DNA of 64,000 nt, taken from the NCBI GenBank assembly GCA_038025085.1, contig CM076151.1, positions 10,173,001 to 10,237,000 of the forward strand, written 5' to 3'. Source of the stretch: Tetragonia tetragonoides (lineage: Eukaryota > Streptophyta > Magnoliopsida > Caryophyllales > Aizoaceae). Position numbers and translations under genes: made by a program. Of this stretch, positions 1 to 11,800 are shown one piece after another. Under the pieces are notes generated by a model. That model did no database searches and was not told where the DNA came from. It was given only the letters and a program-made list of their open reading frames with translations. Numbering within the stretch: position 1 is the stretch's first letter; the number at the start of each line of letters is the position of its first letter.

Positions 1-1339
1 TTCAACCTTAATCTCAAGGATGGGGTAATATTTATCGTGAGGGTATCTATTGATTCAAGTATACATACATGTGCTATGTTATGCTTATGCCTGAGCTTAA
101 ATTAGTTGACCAAATCAAAACAAAAGACTTTCGAACTTGTTCCCTTCAAAAAAGAAAGCTTTCAAACTTGGTGGATCATACGACGTGACTCATGTCGCAT
201 GACGGGGGTTTCACACACCACGCCCTCACCTAAACATCCAATATCTCAATACATTGGCTTTCGTATATACACTTTTTTCTATTTTTTGTAGTATTTGTTT
301 TGGATAAAATACCTTGGCTTTCCGTATTATATAGTATGTACTCTATACGCCTGTACAAGCTCAATGCCACTAAATGATTTTAGACGGGATACAAATTCAT
401 TTCAACAATATGTTGTATGTAATAGTATGCAAATTTCTGGTGTTTTACTAATATTTTTTGGCTTTTTTACCCTTTAATATATTCCTAAATAGAGGGTGAT
501 TTTTAGAGTATTTAAAAAAAGAAAAAAGAAAAAGGTGATTTAAAAATACTCTATTGGTTGGTTAACACCACATAAGCAAAAAAAAAATGGTTTGTTACTG
601 AAATACATGAAAATTTTCGCGTAAATAGTATCATCTTGGCTGAAGTGTCGACAAATTAGACTTGTCATAGGCGTGTGGGTCAACAAGGAGTCATGAAGAT
701 AGAATTGAGACATGCTCTAATACCATATAAAGTAATTCCCACAAATTTGATTCATTAAAAAGAGTGTTTATGACATTAAGGTGGTTTCAATTGAAATCAA
801 TTGAAATAAAGTGGAGTAACTCTTCTACTTATAAACACGTCAAGACTCTTTTCTCTTTCCTTTTTTTTCAAAATTATACTCCAATTTAATAGATTGGGAG
901 TGCCTAGAACCAATATGCGTCATTGCATATGGAATTCATTCATAAGTAACGAATTAACGCTTAAATGTCTAACTAACTCCTCAAAAAATTAATATATACT
1001 CCTAAGCATTACCATATATTGATAAAAAGAAAACCAAACAATTGACGCACGAATGCCTTCGTGTTTGATGTGTGTCATTGCAAAGCTTTTCCAGGGTACG
1101 ACAATTGGCAAAGTGATGTTCTTACGCGGTCACCAAAAACCAAACCACTATTTAATTTTGTGGTCACGGGAACTATAGGAAGTTTCATGCTATGTTCATA
1201 TGGTCACGTAACCTTAGTTGATTGAAGACTTATGGGTCAAAAAAACAATCTACTAGAAGATATGAACGCTTAAAATAAATTGTTGTTTTTTTGACCCACA
1301 ATTCATTACGTTTTAATATACGGGACACAAATTCATTCC
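1..1339. other. Intergenic, no gene recognised
   Basis: AT-rich sequence with short open frames only (61 and 60 codons near 106-477) and no recognisable protein family. A short stretch near 383-402 resembles the sequence at 1320-1338 just before the tandem array, so it may be a stray piece of the same repeat family. I see no coding potential here. Confidence 0.5.
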
Positions 1340-2580
1340 GAATCTATCAAGGACTAAATAAGCAATTCTGGAGGCGTCTCATGTCCCTTATGTGTGTTCC
1401 GTGCAATGTAGTGCGAAAAAATCGACCTCTGTTTTGGGGCCTCCCGGAAGCCCAAAAAACGTGGATTATAACTTTCGTTTTCGGCTTCCCGGGGCTCGAG
1501 TATCATTTTCGCCCAAACTTTGCCGAGGGGTCTATTATGATCCTAGAGTACCCTCGATGCTCCGGGAGGGTCATTCAGATCCTCGAACTTCGATATCACC
1601 CATGCCTTTGGTATTCCGACTCTTACACCAGTGTCCCGTAAAACGCCCTTTCGAACCTATCAGGGACCAGATAAGCAATTCCGGAGGCCTCCTATGTCCC
1701 TTAGGGGTGTTCCATGCGACGTGGTGCAAAATATGCACCTTCGTTTGGGGGCCTCTCGGAAGCCCAAAAACCGTGGATTATAACCTTTGTTTTCGGCTTC
1801 CCGGGGCCCTTTTTGCCCGAATTTCTCCGAGGGGTCTATTATGACCTTAGAGGACCCTCGGTGCCCCGCAAGGGTCATTTGGATCCCCGAACTTCGAAAT
1901 CACTCACGCCTTTGGTGTTTCACCTCTTTCAACAATGTCTCCTCAAAAAATTAATATATACTCCTAAGCATATATTATAACCTATCGGAGACACGATGAC
2001 GGGCCCTGAGTACCTCTCATGTCCCGTAGGGATGTTCAGTGTGATGTGGTGCGAAAATATCCATATTCGTTATGGAGCCTCCCAAAGGCCCAAAAAAAGT
2101 GGATTATACTCTTTGATTTCGGATTTCTAGGGCCCGACTCACCAGAGTATCATTTTTGCCCAAACTTCTCCGGGGGGTCTATTCTGAACCTAGAGGACCC
2201 TTCCCGAGAGGATCATTCGCATCTTCGAACTTCGATATTATAACTCATGCATTCAATGTTCCGGCCCTTACCATTGGTGTCCTCTAAAAACGCCCTTACA
2301 AGCCTATTAGAGACCCGATAACGGACCCCGGGGACCTCTTATGTTCTCTAAGGGTGTCTCATGCGATGTGGTGCAAAAATATACACCTTCACTCCGGGGC
2401 CTCCCGGAAGCCCAAAAAAATGGGTCTTAGCCTTTGATTTTTGGTTTCTTGGGCCCCGATTTCCGTTTTGCCCAAACTTCTTTGGGGTTCTATCGTCACC
2501 CTAGAGGACCTCTGAAGCCTAGGGACGGTCAACCGGGTCCCCAAACTCCGATTTCACATATGGGACATGGGCATTAGGAC
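1340..2580 (+). repeat. GC-rich tandem array, ~320 bp monomers (array 1)
   Basis: Four diverged direct copies of a GC-rich unit. The landmark GGCCTCCCGGAAGCCC recurs near 1439, 1748, 2075 and 2397, giving spacings of about 310, 326 and 322 bases. Each unit also carries a GTGGTGCAAAAATAT-like block, a TTTTGCCCAAACTTC block and an AACTTCGATATCACC block. GGCCTCCCGGAAGCC and the downstream GGCTTCCCGGGGCCC are near inverted complements, so each monomer could fold into a hairpin. The last unit is a distinct variant (TCTATCGTCACCCTAGAGG). Long open frames of 70-150 codons in both strands are by-products of the GC-rich monomer, not genes. A second array lies at 21730-23755. Confidence 0.85.
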
Positions 2581-3039
2581 ATGGACCACCCAGATTTTGT
2601 TTCAATAAATTTTTGATGTACTATGATTATAGCTTTGGTAGAAGAACTGTGTAACAAAGTATCTTCAAGTTTGTCATCGTAAGCATTCAGTCAAATACAG
2701 ATCACAATTTACAGTATGACTAATTATAATAAGTAGAACTATAATGCATCAAATAATGTCATTTAGGGGTAGATACTTCTAACTTTTGTAGAGGCACCAC
2801 AGGCCAATGAATGATATTAATTTTACAACAAATTTAGAAGCAAGGCAAGCCATCTGTAACCATTAAATTAAAACAAAAAAAAAAAAACCAAAAGAGCTGA
2901 AACACCCCGTGCATCACTCGAGCATGCACAAAGTATTTTTAAATTTATTTTTGTCACACCAAAGATATCCATCATCGACTACAATAACTAATTTCATGCA
3001 CGGGTTTGTAGACACATCAAAGGGTGTGTTAGCTGGCTA

Positions 3040-3137
3040 ATGGATTTAAAACTGCTTCATGCCCAATACAAGATTCGAACCCTCAGCTTTGATTAAGGAT
3101 AGTTAAGTCCCTACCACTCAATTACACATCCCTTCAT
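3040..3137 (-). mobile_element. tRNA-derived SINE head (fragment)
   Basis: On the minus strand the sequence reads like a tRNA-related RNA polymerase III promoter: a box A-like TAATTGAGTGGTAGGG followed about 45 bases later by a box B-like GGTTCGAATCT. The cloverleaf arms are not intact, so this is a SINE head or tRNA-derived remnant rather than a tRNA gene. No tail or target duplication could be fixed. Confidence 0.45.
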
Positions 3138-3721
3138 TATTTGGTCAAACTGAGATATCTAATAAAGAAGATGCTGTGTGGTCAAACTGAAAGGTATATT
3201 GCTATGATTACAAAATTCAAGTATTGGGTGGCGTTGTGCTGGTCAACTACATCCAGAAGCAAAAAAAAGTTTTCATAGAAAGTATGCTGCTTCATAAGTT
3301 CATATGATTCTGCAATGCAACTTGCAGGTCAACTAACAAGCTAAACATATTCCCAGTCTTTGGGTTATGACCTTCTTTTTCATCTTTTTGTTAGCCAACA
3401 TCAACATCAAGTAAAAGTCCCCCCCAAATTTTGTTTTGGTTTCATTCTTTCTTTTCTATTTGATGTGATGAAATTTATCCCCTGTTGAAGCATCCCCTAT
3501 TTGACACTAAAACAGAATTGCGACCGATTTGATAAATTTCGATCACTACATCGTGTGTTTCTTGTAGTGAAATACTGATCATCTATTCGTTTAAACGGAC
3601 AATGCTTATACTACCCACCGGACAATTTACTTTTATAATGTAGACTCCCAAACCAAGCTTGTGTTTTGGCATACATGAGGACCACCAGTCCACCACCACC
3701 ATCTCAAAGTTACATATGCAT

Positions 3722-3890
3722 AACCAATCGTAGGTTGGTCTAGTGGTGTCAGGGGCAAGACTTTGGTAGGGAGGACCAAGGTTCGATCCCCCACAAGTAC
3801 GATTAAGAGGAGCGCAAAACCTTAACCCCGGAACCAGCTCCGAAATATTGGAAAATATTTACCAATGTTTTCCCCACCAAAAAAAAAGTT
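3722..3890 (+). mobile_element. tRNA-derived SINE
   Basis: A box A-like TTGGTCTAGTGGT near 3735 and a box B-like GGTTCGATCCC near 3780 are followed by about 100 bases of unrelated body and an A-rich tail at 3880-3888. This layout (tRNA head, body, A tail, about 165 bp) is that of a plant SINE. I did not find a convincing target-site duplication. Confidence 0.6.
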
Positions 3891-4096
3891 ACAGATGCAT
3901 AAGCTTTCACTTTACATCATTACTGTATTACTTATGGAGCATTTAGCTTACTTTGTTCACATCGTTAGGCATATGTACAAAACACAATCCCGTACTATTA
4001 GGTACTTTCAAGTTCACACTTCACACCCACTCCAAAAGGGAGAAAATAACACCCTTTTGAAAAAGTCAAAAGAAAATTAACATGTACTGAAGTTCT

Positions 4097-4622
4097 TTTT
4101 GAGAGGGGTTTAGGAGACTTTCATTCATAGAAAAGTCATACGACATCTATATCGAAAATAACCCTAGAACATACTAAATTAACAGTACCAATAACAAATC
4201 TGCTAACAAAACAATTAACTAGAATACCCGAGCGCGACTCCCAACATGCATAGTAACCATGTGCTTCCTTTGATGCTTCATCTTTAACGGAAGTGGAGAT
4301 CTTCACCGCAAGTACCGTAATTGTTTGCTCACAAAACGTTTTATGATACCACCAATCTTGTGCATATCCGGTCCCTGAATTCATATTACTTGATACTAAA
4401 TCGCACAATAGGCGAAGAGAGGATCCTACAAAGAGGAAAAATATAAAAATCCCTAATAACTCCACAAAAGGGAGAGAAAATTTATTCCACTTAAAGAGTA
4501 TAAACTAGAAATCAATAACAAAAAGAGGTGGAAAAGATGAATCACAGGCCGGGAATGTCCTAGTAAAGATTAAGATTGAGAGAGGAAGAGGAGAGGCAAA
4601 AAAGAGAGGCTAGGATTGATCT
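4097..4622 (-). mobile_element. Non-LTR retrotransposed insertion with 17 bp target duplication
   Basis: A 526 bp segment is flanked by perfect 17 bp direct repeats, ACATGTACTGAAGTTCT, at 4080-4096 and 4623-4639. On the minus strand the segment starts with a pyrimidine-rich leader (CTCTCTTTTTTGCCTCTCC) and ends in a short A run, as a 5'-leader-plus-3'-tail deletion derivative of a LINE or a retrocopied transcript would. A 109-codon open frame (4136-4465, minus) lies inside but matches no family I know. The long target duplication is strong evidence for target-primed insertion; the identity of the source element is inferred. Confidence 0.7.
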
Positions 4623-4639
4623 ACATGTACTGAAGTTCT

Positions 4640-5606
4640 GACTAATTAATACTTATATGATTTAATGATTGTTTTTAGTTATTTTGACGAGCAAAAAAGT
4701 ATAATTATTTTTTTAATTTGTTTTTGTCTGATGGCAAATATAATTATCAGTCAAAAAGCTCATCAACTTGTGACATGTTACTAATTACTACTCCTATATG
4801 AGATAGGAGTATAGTCTAATTCAGTTTATGTGACTTAAATTTACATAAACATCTTCAGGAGAGCTTTTCAAATGCATTGGGGGGGCTTTTCTTTCAAAGT
4901 GAATTAGTTGAATACCTTAAAATGAATATGGATATATGTATGTTATATTAAAAAGGAGGTTAATTTAACAAATTAAGCAAAAAATGACAATTTTAAATTC
5001 CTCAAAGCAGTAATATAACGTTTTACTGATAATCTTACAAGAGATGTGCCACCCACCAAGGTGAGAGCCTTAGCTCATTTGGGTTGGGGAGCAATTCTCG
5101 GTTTGTGGCTTGTAAATTGATTGTAATACACTTTAATCCGAATTCGATGGAAATCCGACTTTAAACCCAACTATTTAAGTTTGAATCCGATTAGGGATGA
5201 GTTGAATTCAAATCACGGGGAATCCGACTGGATCCAATCCATTGATATTCCTACCCCTAGGCCTAGCCATCCACATCCCCAAAAAGAAGGTGGAAGATGT
5301 GCCCCCCAGTCTTCCAACAAACAATATTTGTAATTTCTTATTGCGCTTGCTTGCTAGCTTGCTCTTTGGAGAAATTGAGACTGTGGTTAGTGGGGTTGAG
5401 AAGAATCTTAAAACAACGGGAAAAGCAAATTGTAGACTCAAAAAAGTGAACTCTTGAAGGATATGATTCAGCTACTACCACAAATCACTTCTGATGCTTA
5501 GCCATGAAGGAAGTAGCCACTAATTCTCTCTCTTTCTCCCTCGCCTTTTTTAGCTTTATTAAGGCAGGTGCCTCAACTCAACACTATTGTCCGTCTGCCA
5601 CAAGGC
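4640..5606. other. Intergenic, no gene recognised
   Basis: AT-rich. A stretch at 5066-5100 contains a box A-like TTAGCTCATTTGGG and could be another tRNA-derived SINE head. The 77 and 71 codon frames at 5208-5457 overlap on opposite strands and match nothing I know. Confidence 0.4.
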
Positions 5607-5741
5607 CAAAAACCAATGTAGCATGTCTTGTGTGAACTTAGTCTACCATGAACCAAAAATATTTAGAGATATGACAGGTATATTTAAAAAGATTTAGACT
5701 ATTAGTCCACTATAGCTAAGTCCACACAAGTTTTTGTAAAA
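5607..5741 (-). mobile_element. Short foldback element, same family as 27762-28803
   Basis: A ~135 bp foldback. The left end TAGCATGTCTTGTGTGAACT is roughly inverse-complementary to the right end AGTCCACACAAGTTTTTGTA through the core CTTGTGTGRACTTAG. The same two ends, in the opposite orientation, bound the 1 kb element at 27762-28803. Without an internal gene this is a non-autonomous TIR element; I infer a Mutator-like family but could not fix a target duplication. Confidence 0.6.
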
Positions 5742-7014
5742 CCTACGTACCAAGCCCAGGTGGTGCAGTAAGACTATGGCCAACTAAGTAGCCCTTTCAA
5801 CACAATCAGTTTTTTCTTTATGTAACACAACTAATCTGGTCCAGGCTATGAAATAGTAGCCCATAACTATTAGCCCATCCTCCCCCAAACATGGGCCTAA
5901 AGGCAAATTGGATGGTGTTACTAAGTCAGTACTATACTCATGATAAACTCTGTCCAAAAAAAAAAAAAAAAAAACTGTTAAACAGAGTTACCAGTACTAA
6001 GTACTTCAGAAATGGCTTAACTAAATTACAGTTATACACTCAATGAATACAGGCGTAACGCTGTGCATGGTTTTTACAGTTAAACCAAAGCCAAGCTTCT
6101 CTCAGGAATCATACATGACCATCAGAGCCATGCCTTTCGTCATATCCAAATATCCAATACATCCATTTATAGCAAATACTAGTAATAAGAACCTTCAGTT
6201 CAACTCCTGTGTTCCCCTATCAGTTTTCAGTTTTCACATCCTTAATGCAGGGGAAACAAGGGTCTTATCAATATGAATCCCATCCCTGTGCTGTTAGCTA
6301 CCACCCCTCACCTAAATGCTTGGTGAGTAGTGAGTGAACTAGTGACCACGGGGACGTGTGATGATGTAGCGAAAACATGAGGATTGGGGGCGGCATTGAA
6401 GGGAAGATTAAGCACAGTTAACATATAACAGGAGGCAATGTCTAGAACTAAAAACACAGCTATACTATTACTACAAGTTAACACCTTTCACTATATGAAT
6501 GATATGATTCATATGAAGCAATAAGTCAGAAAAACCAATATTTGTTACCATGACAGGGTGACTCACTGATATGATCATATGAACACCAATCCTCATTGAT
6601 CCACATTGACCTTTATTGATCAACCAGTAACTATCACAACACTTTCCACTCACTAATAAGCAGAAGAAATCCTATGTCTGACTGTGCATTACCAAATACC
6701 ACAGATAGTTAGTTTTGGCCTGATATACAGAATAAGCAGAATGACTGAATGAGAGTCATGATGATGGCTACTATTTCCTACTCATAACCTGCTCAAATCT
6801 CACAATCAATCTGAAAGTATACATTCTCAGACATGTTGAACCAGCCAAATTCTAGATAGATCACAGGAACAAATTTTTTCATAACTTTGTAAACTCAATG
6901 TGACAATAGTCACTTACAAACAAAACCATGAAATTTCTCAGATTTCACTATCTTGTCAAGGCTAAGACTGCGTACATCTCGACCTCCTAAGACCCGAAAT
7001 TCGGATTCAGTATC
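5742..7014. other. Intergenic, downstream of the HAD phosphatase gene
   Basis: No recognisable gene. Contains an A18 run at 5958-5975 and only short overlapping frames (77 codons at 6043-6276, 60 codons at 6471-6653) with no family resemblance. The part next to 7014 presumably contains the 3' UTR of the minus-strand phosphatase gene. Confidence 0.4.
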
Positions 7015-7851
7015 TCAAAGTTCTCCCTCTGGGGGATTATTAACCAAACTCAAGTACCCATCACCCAACAAATTATGCTCAATAGGCTTCACCCCATTCT
7101 TACACCACCTATTAACAAGACCACATTCAATCTTTCTCACTTGCCTAACAACAAAAGTCTCTTCTTTTAAACTCAATGGCTTTGTAAAAACAGTAAGAAA
7201 CCCATTTCGATTCCCAAAAACAACATCAGTAAAATGTCGATCTCCAACCATAACCAACATCAAAGATGAAGACCCAATATGTTTTTCTATCTCCTCACTA
7301 TTCCCAGCTGGTTTTTTCACCTTATGCCTTATCACTTTCACCCCAATTTCTCTCTCCAATTCCCTTGCTTTAGACCCATCAGGATCAAACTCATATAACC
7401 CAGCTGTGTTACTAAAAACCGCCACATTATCTTCCCCAAACACTGCCTTACAGCGTTCTAAAGAGGGTTTTAGAGGTGCCCACAAAGTCAAAGAATAAGG
7501 GATAGTAAGGGTATTGTCTTTATCAAAAATAACGCCATTAAAGCCTCGTTTTTTAAGCTCTAACCAGTTGATCCAACGAATATCTGGCACAGTTAAGTGA
7601 GGGACAGCAAGGTTTTGATCTTTGGCAATGACTTTAGCTGATGAGAAGATCCCTTCACAGTTTAATCTCTGCCCAATTGCTGCTCTAAGGTCTGCCCACC
7701 ACATGTTTGTCGAAATGCCTGAATGAAATTTGTTGGGGAGAAAGTGTATTGTGCTTGGATTTGAGTGGCTAGATTTGATTTGGTTGATTTTGTGGGTGGG
7801 TAATTTAGGACTTGGCGAGAAGCTATTTGAGACGTGCAGAAGTATCATCAA
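7015..7851 (-). CDS. PGPP1: HAD-family phosphatidylglycerophosphate phosphatase (YqeG/PGPP1 type)
   Basis: Single-exon gene of 278 residues. The YqeG/GEP4/PGPP1 family removes phosphate from phosphatidylglycerophosphate to make phosphatidylglycerol, needed for thylakoid lipid and for cardiolipin in mitochondria. HAD motifs are visible: motif I FDKDNTLT at residues 109-116 with nucleophile Asp110 and Asp112, motif II FSNTAG at 146-151, a lysine-rich stretch RHKVKKPAG at 175-183, and motif IV VGDRHFTDVVFGNRNG at 202-217. Residues 1-49 are rich in Ser, Asn, His and Lys and poor in acids, as expected of an organelle targeting peptide; Met50 is a possible internal start. The length fits the plant family. 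The start is the first Met of the frame. It is divergent from the ATP10 gene. The organelle (plastid, mitochondrion or both) cannot be decided from sequence alone. Confidence 0.88.
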   Translation of the reverse strand: MMILLHVSNSFSPSPKLPTHKINQIKSSHSNPSTIHFLPNKFHSGISTNMWWADLRAAIGQRLNCEGIFSSAKVIAKDQNLAVPHLTVPDIRWINWLELKKRGFNGVIFDKDNTLTIPYSLTLWAPLKPSLERCKAVFGEDNVAVFSNTAGLYEFDPDGSKARELEREIGVKVIRHKVKKPAGNSEEIEKHIGSSSLMLVMVGDRHFTDVVFGNRNGFLTVFTKPLSLKEETFVVRQVRKIECGLVNRWCKNGVKPIEHNLLGDGYLSLVNNPPEGEL

Positions 7852-8083
7852 TGGGGGAATTTATCTCGAGAATTTATCATCAATGGGTGGGTGATGTGAG
7901 GAGGGTAGATTGGCGTCGTGAATCTCTCGCTCTCTCTCTCTCCTCCCACCGACTTGCTGGTTTGGTAATCTGGCTCTTTGGGTGTCATATTAACGATTGG
8001 GCTTATAATAATGTTAGCCCAGCTTGTGGAGTCCAAAATATGAACTATAGCTACAACATGCTAAAAAAGCCCACTTTAATATC

Positions 8084-8354
8084 GGTATGTTTGGATAATC
8101 AAATTGAAATTCTAAAAATTAAACCTTTACATCTACGTAGCATTCTAATGAATTGAAATTTTCTGAACGTAGGGAAGAGGAAGGAGGGATAAGAATTTGA
8201 AATATCAAGGTAACGGGTGTAATTTGAAATTATTCAATTTTAAAGTTTTATGAAAGGTCATAAAATTGGATCAATTTCAAATCTACAATTTTAAATATTG
8301 AAGTACAAATTCACCTCAAATTGATCATTTCAAAGTCAAGTATCCAAACACCCC
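8084..8354. mobile_element. Decayed MITE-like foldback
   Basis: The left end GGTATGTTTGGATAATCAA and the right end TTGATCATTTCAAAG..AGTATCCAAACACCCC are inverse-complementary in outline, with AT-rich sequence rich in AAATTGAAAT between. No target duplication is clear, so the superfamily is undetermined. It lies in the divergent promoter region between the phosphatase and ATP10 genes. Confidence 0.5.
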
Positions 8355-8850
8355 CCACCTTCCAAATTCTTTTTTCACTTCCTTGAAAACATTTGACTAA
8401 ATTATGAGGTAGTTGCAAGTGGTGTAAGATAAAGATTTACAATCAAAGGAACTTACAAGATACGAGGCAATACTATTTTTTCTTGGTGAATAAACAATTT
8501 TATAATCGAAATGAATTATGTAATACTCGGATTGAAAGATAAAAACACTATCATCAATTACTTTCAAATGAAAGAGAATAGATTTCCCAAAAGGTAATCT
8601 CGAGAAAGATTTTCCGAGCGTTTTCCGGCTTATTACCTATACAAAAACGGAAAGAAAAGAAAGAAAGAAAAGGGTTTATAGCTTTGACTTAAAGGGTCAA
8701 AACTCAAAACCCTCCTCTCAAAAAAAAAAAAAATATAAAAAAAAATGAAAATAAAAACAAAGGAGGTCAAAGCCCAAAAACCCCAAAAGAACTTGCAAGA
8801 TTAGAAGAGGAAGAACAACCGAAGTTCTAAAACCCTCCTCTCAGAAAAAA

Positions 8851-11800
8851 ATGTTGAGATTGAAGCGATTAACAAACCACGCATTTACTGCAAGACGAGC
8901 AATTTTAAGCTCTCGAAAACCATTCAGAAATGGAGATAATCTCACATCTCCCGGTTTTTTTCATCCTTCACAGGCTACATCAGTTCGCTTTCTTGACATC
9001 TACCAGGTTTGTTCTCTCTCTCTCTCTATATATATCATTAAGGTGCAACTTTATAAAGATTGTTAGTTTTCTTGGTATTAAACAGGATTGAGTAATTGAT
9101 ATTAATGTGGGTTTTTTTCAGATGGGAAACAAAGATGCAATTGAAAAAGAACGAGCTAGACTGTACGTATCAATACTCTATCTAAACTTTTGGGATCTTA
9201 ATTTTGTGTCATTTTGTTTTTAATTACTGCTAATTTTTGTTTGATACTTTAGGGCAGTAAAGATGAGATGAGTAGAGGGTATTTTGCTGATATGTCTGAT
9301 CTTAAAAAACATGGAGGCAAGGTAACTTTTAGCTATTAATTTTCTATGTGGGTTCTTTTTGTTGGAAAATTTTGTGCCCAAATGATGAAGTTTGATGAAT
9401 TTTTGGTTGTTGTACACAAAATGGTATTTGGGTGTTTGTTGAATTGTTGTTTTGGTGTTGTTATCTGGATAGATTGCAATGGCAAATAAGATTCTAATCC
9501 CAGCGGCAACAGCAGTGAAGTTTCCCACATTGGAAGTTAGTTATTCAGATGGTAAAGTTATTAAGCTGCCTGTTGGGTTAAATGAGAATGTTGGTGATGC
9601 CAGCAAGTTGGATATGCCGAAAGTCACATTACTTTGTCTATCGTTTCGTGCAAATTCCCAGGTTTGGAGCTGCACATGTTGCTTCATTATGCTTATTATG
9701 TTGCTTTTCTGTATGTTTATTAAGTCCTGCTTGGCTGCATCATAATGTTTATTGAATCATTGAAATATAGCTTACTAGTAGGATAAGGGTTGCTATAGTG
9801 GGGGGAATCTGACCATGATCTGGTAGGATTATGTTATTTATGTCTGCTATACCTTAGGGTTATTGTCCAGAAACTGCTGTGAGGTAGGAATGATGTGGTA
9901 AAAGCGATTTTCCAAAGCCATGCATCTGTGGTGTCTGAAATGGTTCAGTCATTCTCGGATTTGGGGGGAGGGGGGGGGGGGGAGGGGGGTTTAGGTTGGG
10001 TGCGGTTCAGTGTTGCTGCTTCCTAGTTTCGTTCACTGATATGTTGGTGCTGTTTATGATGTATTATAAGACCTTATTACTATTTGTGGAAGTAGGAGCT
10101 GCATGTGCTTAAGTGCTGCACTTTTCTTCCCTTGGAAAAAAAATGGTTCTGCAGCTTTCTGAATCCATGGGCCTTGAAGTTGATCATGGAGACCCATTGT
10201 CCTTGAGACTGGTTATAGCTTTGGACTTTTTGTTGTCCATTTCCGGGGTTGCTAAGGTTGATTTATTTTGGCACTTCCCTATTGAGTAATATGCCTTTAA
10301 TTTGCAACCCTGAGTATATCCTTCGATTATCAAGTGCATCCATTCAAACACTGATACAGACTCTCTTTTGTCTGATCTTTTCAGTAGGGTTTCAAAATGA
10401 ATACTTGTGATTCCTAACCTGCAATTCTTTCAATCTTCAAGCTGTCAACAGCCTTACTTCCATCATGTGTTTTCTTACAGGCAATGATTGATTCTTGGAG
10501 CAAGACATTTCTTGATGCCTATAGTGACTCCAATGCTATCCAGGTTTATGAGGTATAGACAGTTAATACTTCAAATAAAAAATACCGTAAGGAATGAATA
10601 GCTGCAAGAGCATTGCCTGTTAACATATTGTTATGTCACGAATCATGATGGGTACTTGAGTTCCTATAATTGAATTGTTTTTTCCTCATGGCATGCTTAT
10701 GTTATGATCTAGGGTCAAGGTCACCTACTCGCAATTTTGATTTTTCATTTCCTATGGAGATTTTCAGCTTTGAATTGTAATGGACCAAGTCAAATGGCTC
10801 AATGAACTGTCCTGTGCTTCAAATCAAAGGGCCTATTGAAACTATCTCTTATCTCTCTATATTGCAGCGGTAGGGCTGCATGTATATGACCATCCCTTAC
10901 CCACTTAGATGTGAGCCTTGTGAGAGGTATTGGGGTTGTGATAAGGAGTGAGTGAGTGCTTTGTTTATGATGCTATTTTCTGGTAGGTTCTCATTAGGAG
11001 CATGAGTGCCCTTTAAGATTATGCTGTGTCAGATATGTCTTAGGCATGTTTACATCCTTGGTAATCGGTACTCCTTCTTTGGACTGATGGAACCAGTCAT
11101 TTTGGCTGTTCAATACATTAGTGGACTGAATGGTTTTGGATATGAAAGTGCACCTTCCTGTAAGGCCACCAGCGACCAGCCTGCCTTTTTCTCATGGTTG
11201 TGAAGTTGTACCATTATCTCAGTTACTTATCACTACGCAGATTCGTTTCTCATCGTGTGATTTTCTCTTTAAATTAATCTCATTGAGCTGCTTGAACCCC
11301 GTAGATATGCTCATGTTCTACTTTATGCTTGTTACACTTATTATAAGGAAAAATGACCTATTTTGCTGCTCTTTATTATGACTAGTTTTAAAGCCCGTGG
11401 GTTGCACAGGTTGAGTGAATATCTATATATTAATATTCATTTGGTGAAGTACGCACACTAACATGCCTATTTAAAAAAAGAAATCATAAATAATTTCTAA
11501 TGGATTATAATTATGCATTAGGTGTTTCTTCTTGGATGTCCTTGCTTGTTTTGAATGAGAATATCCAATGTCACCTGGTTAGTTGATATAAAGATTTCTA
11601 TGAATTCTTTGTGGTATTAATGGGGAAATTTGCCCAGAACTACCTCCTGCGTCATTTTTTTCCCCTTACTGGTTTTGGGTGATGTTCTTAGAGGCAATTT
11701 CGTCTTGCTCATTCTCTGTTTCTTTTCCCTTCCTCATTCTCTTCCTCCCTGCTGCATCTCTCTCTCTCTCCTCCATTATTACTATATATTTATCTCAAAA

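Noticed and set aside
1291..2243. Open frames of 72-150 codons in both strands over the first tandem array
   Set aside because: They follow the GC-rich monomer, overlap in several phases and recur in array 2; no protein family.
3722..3800. tRNA gene
   Set aside because: Box A and box B are present but the arms do not pair into a cloverleaf; followed by SINE body and A tail.
4136..4465. 109-codon minus frame as a host gene
   Set aside because: Lies within a retro-insertion with a 17 bp target duplication and shows no known domain.
6953..7498. 181-codon plus-strand frame
   Set aside because: Antisense shadow of the HAD phosphatase gene.
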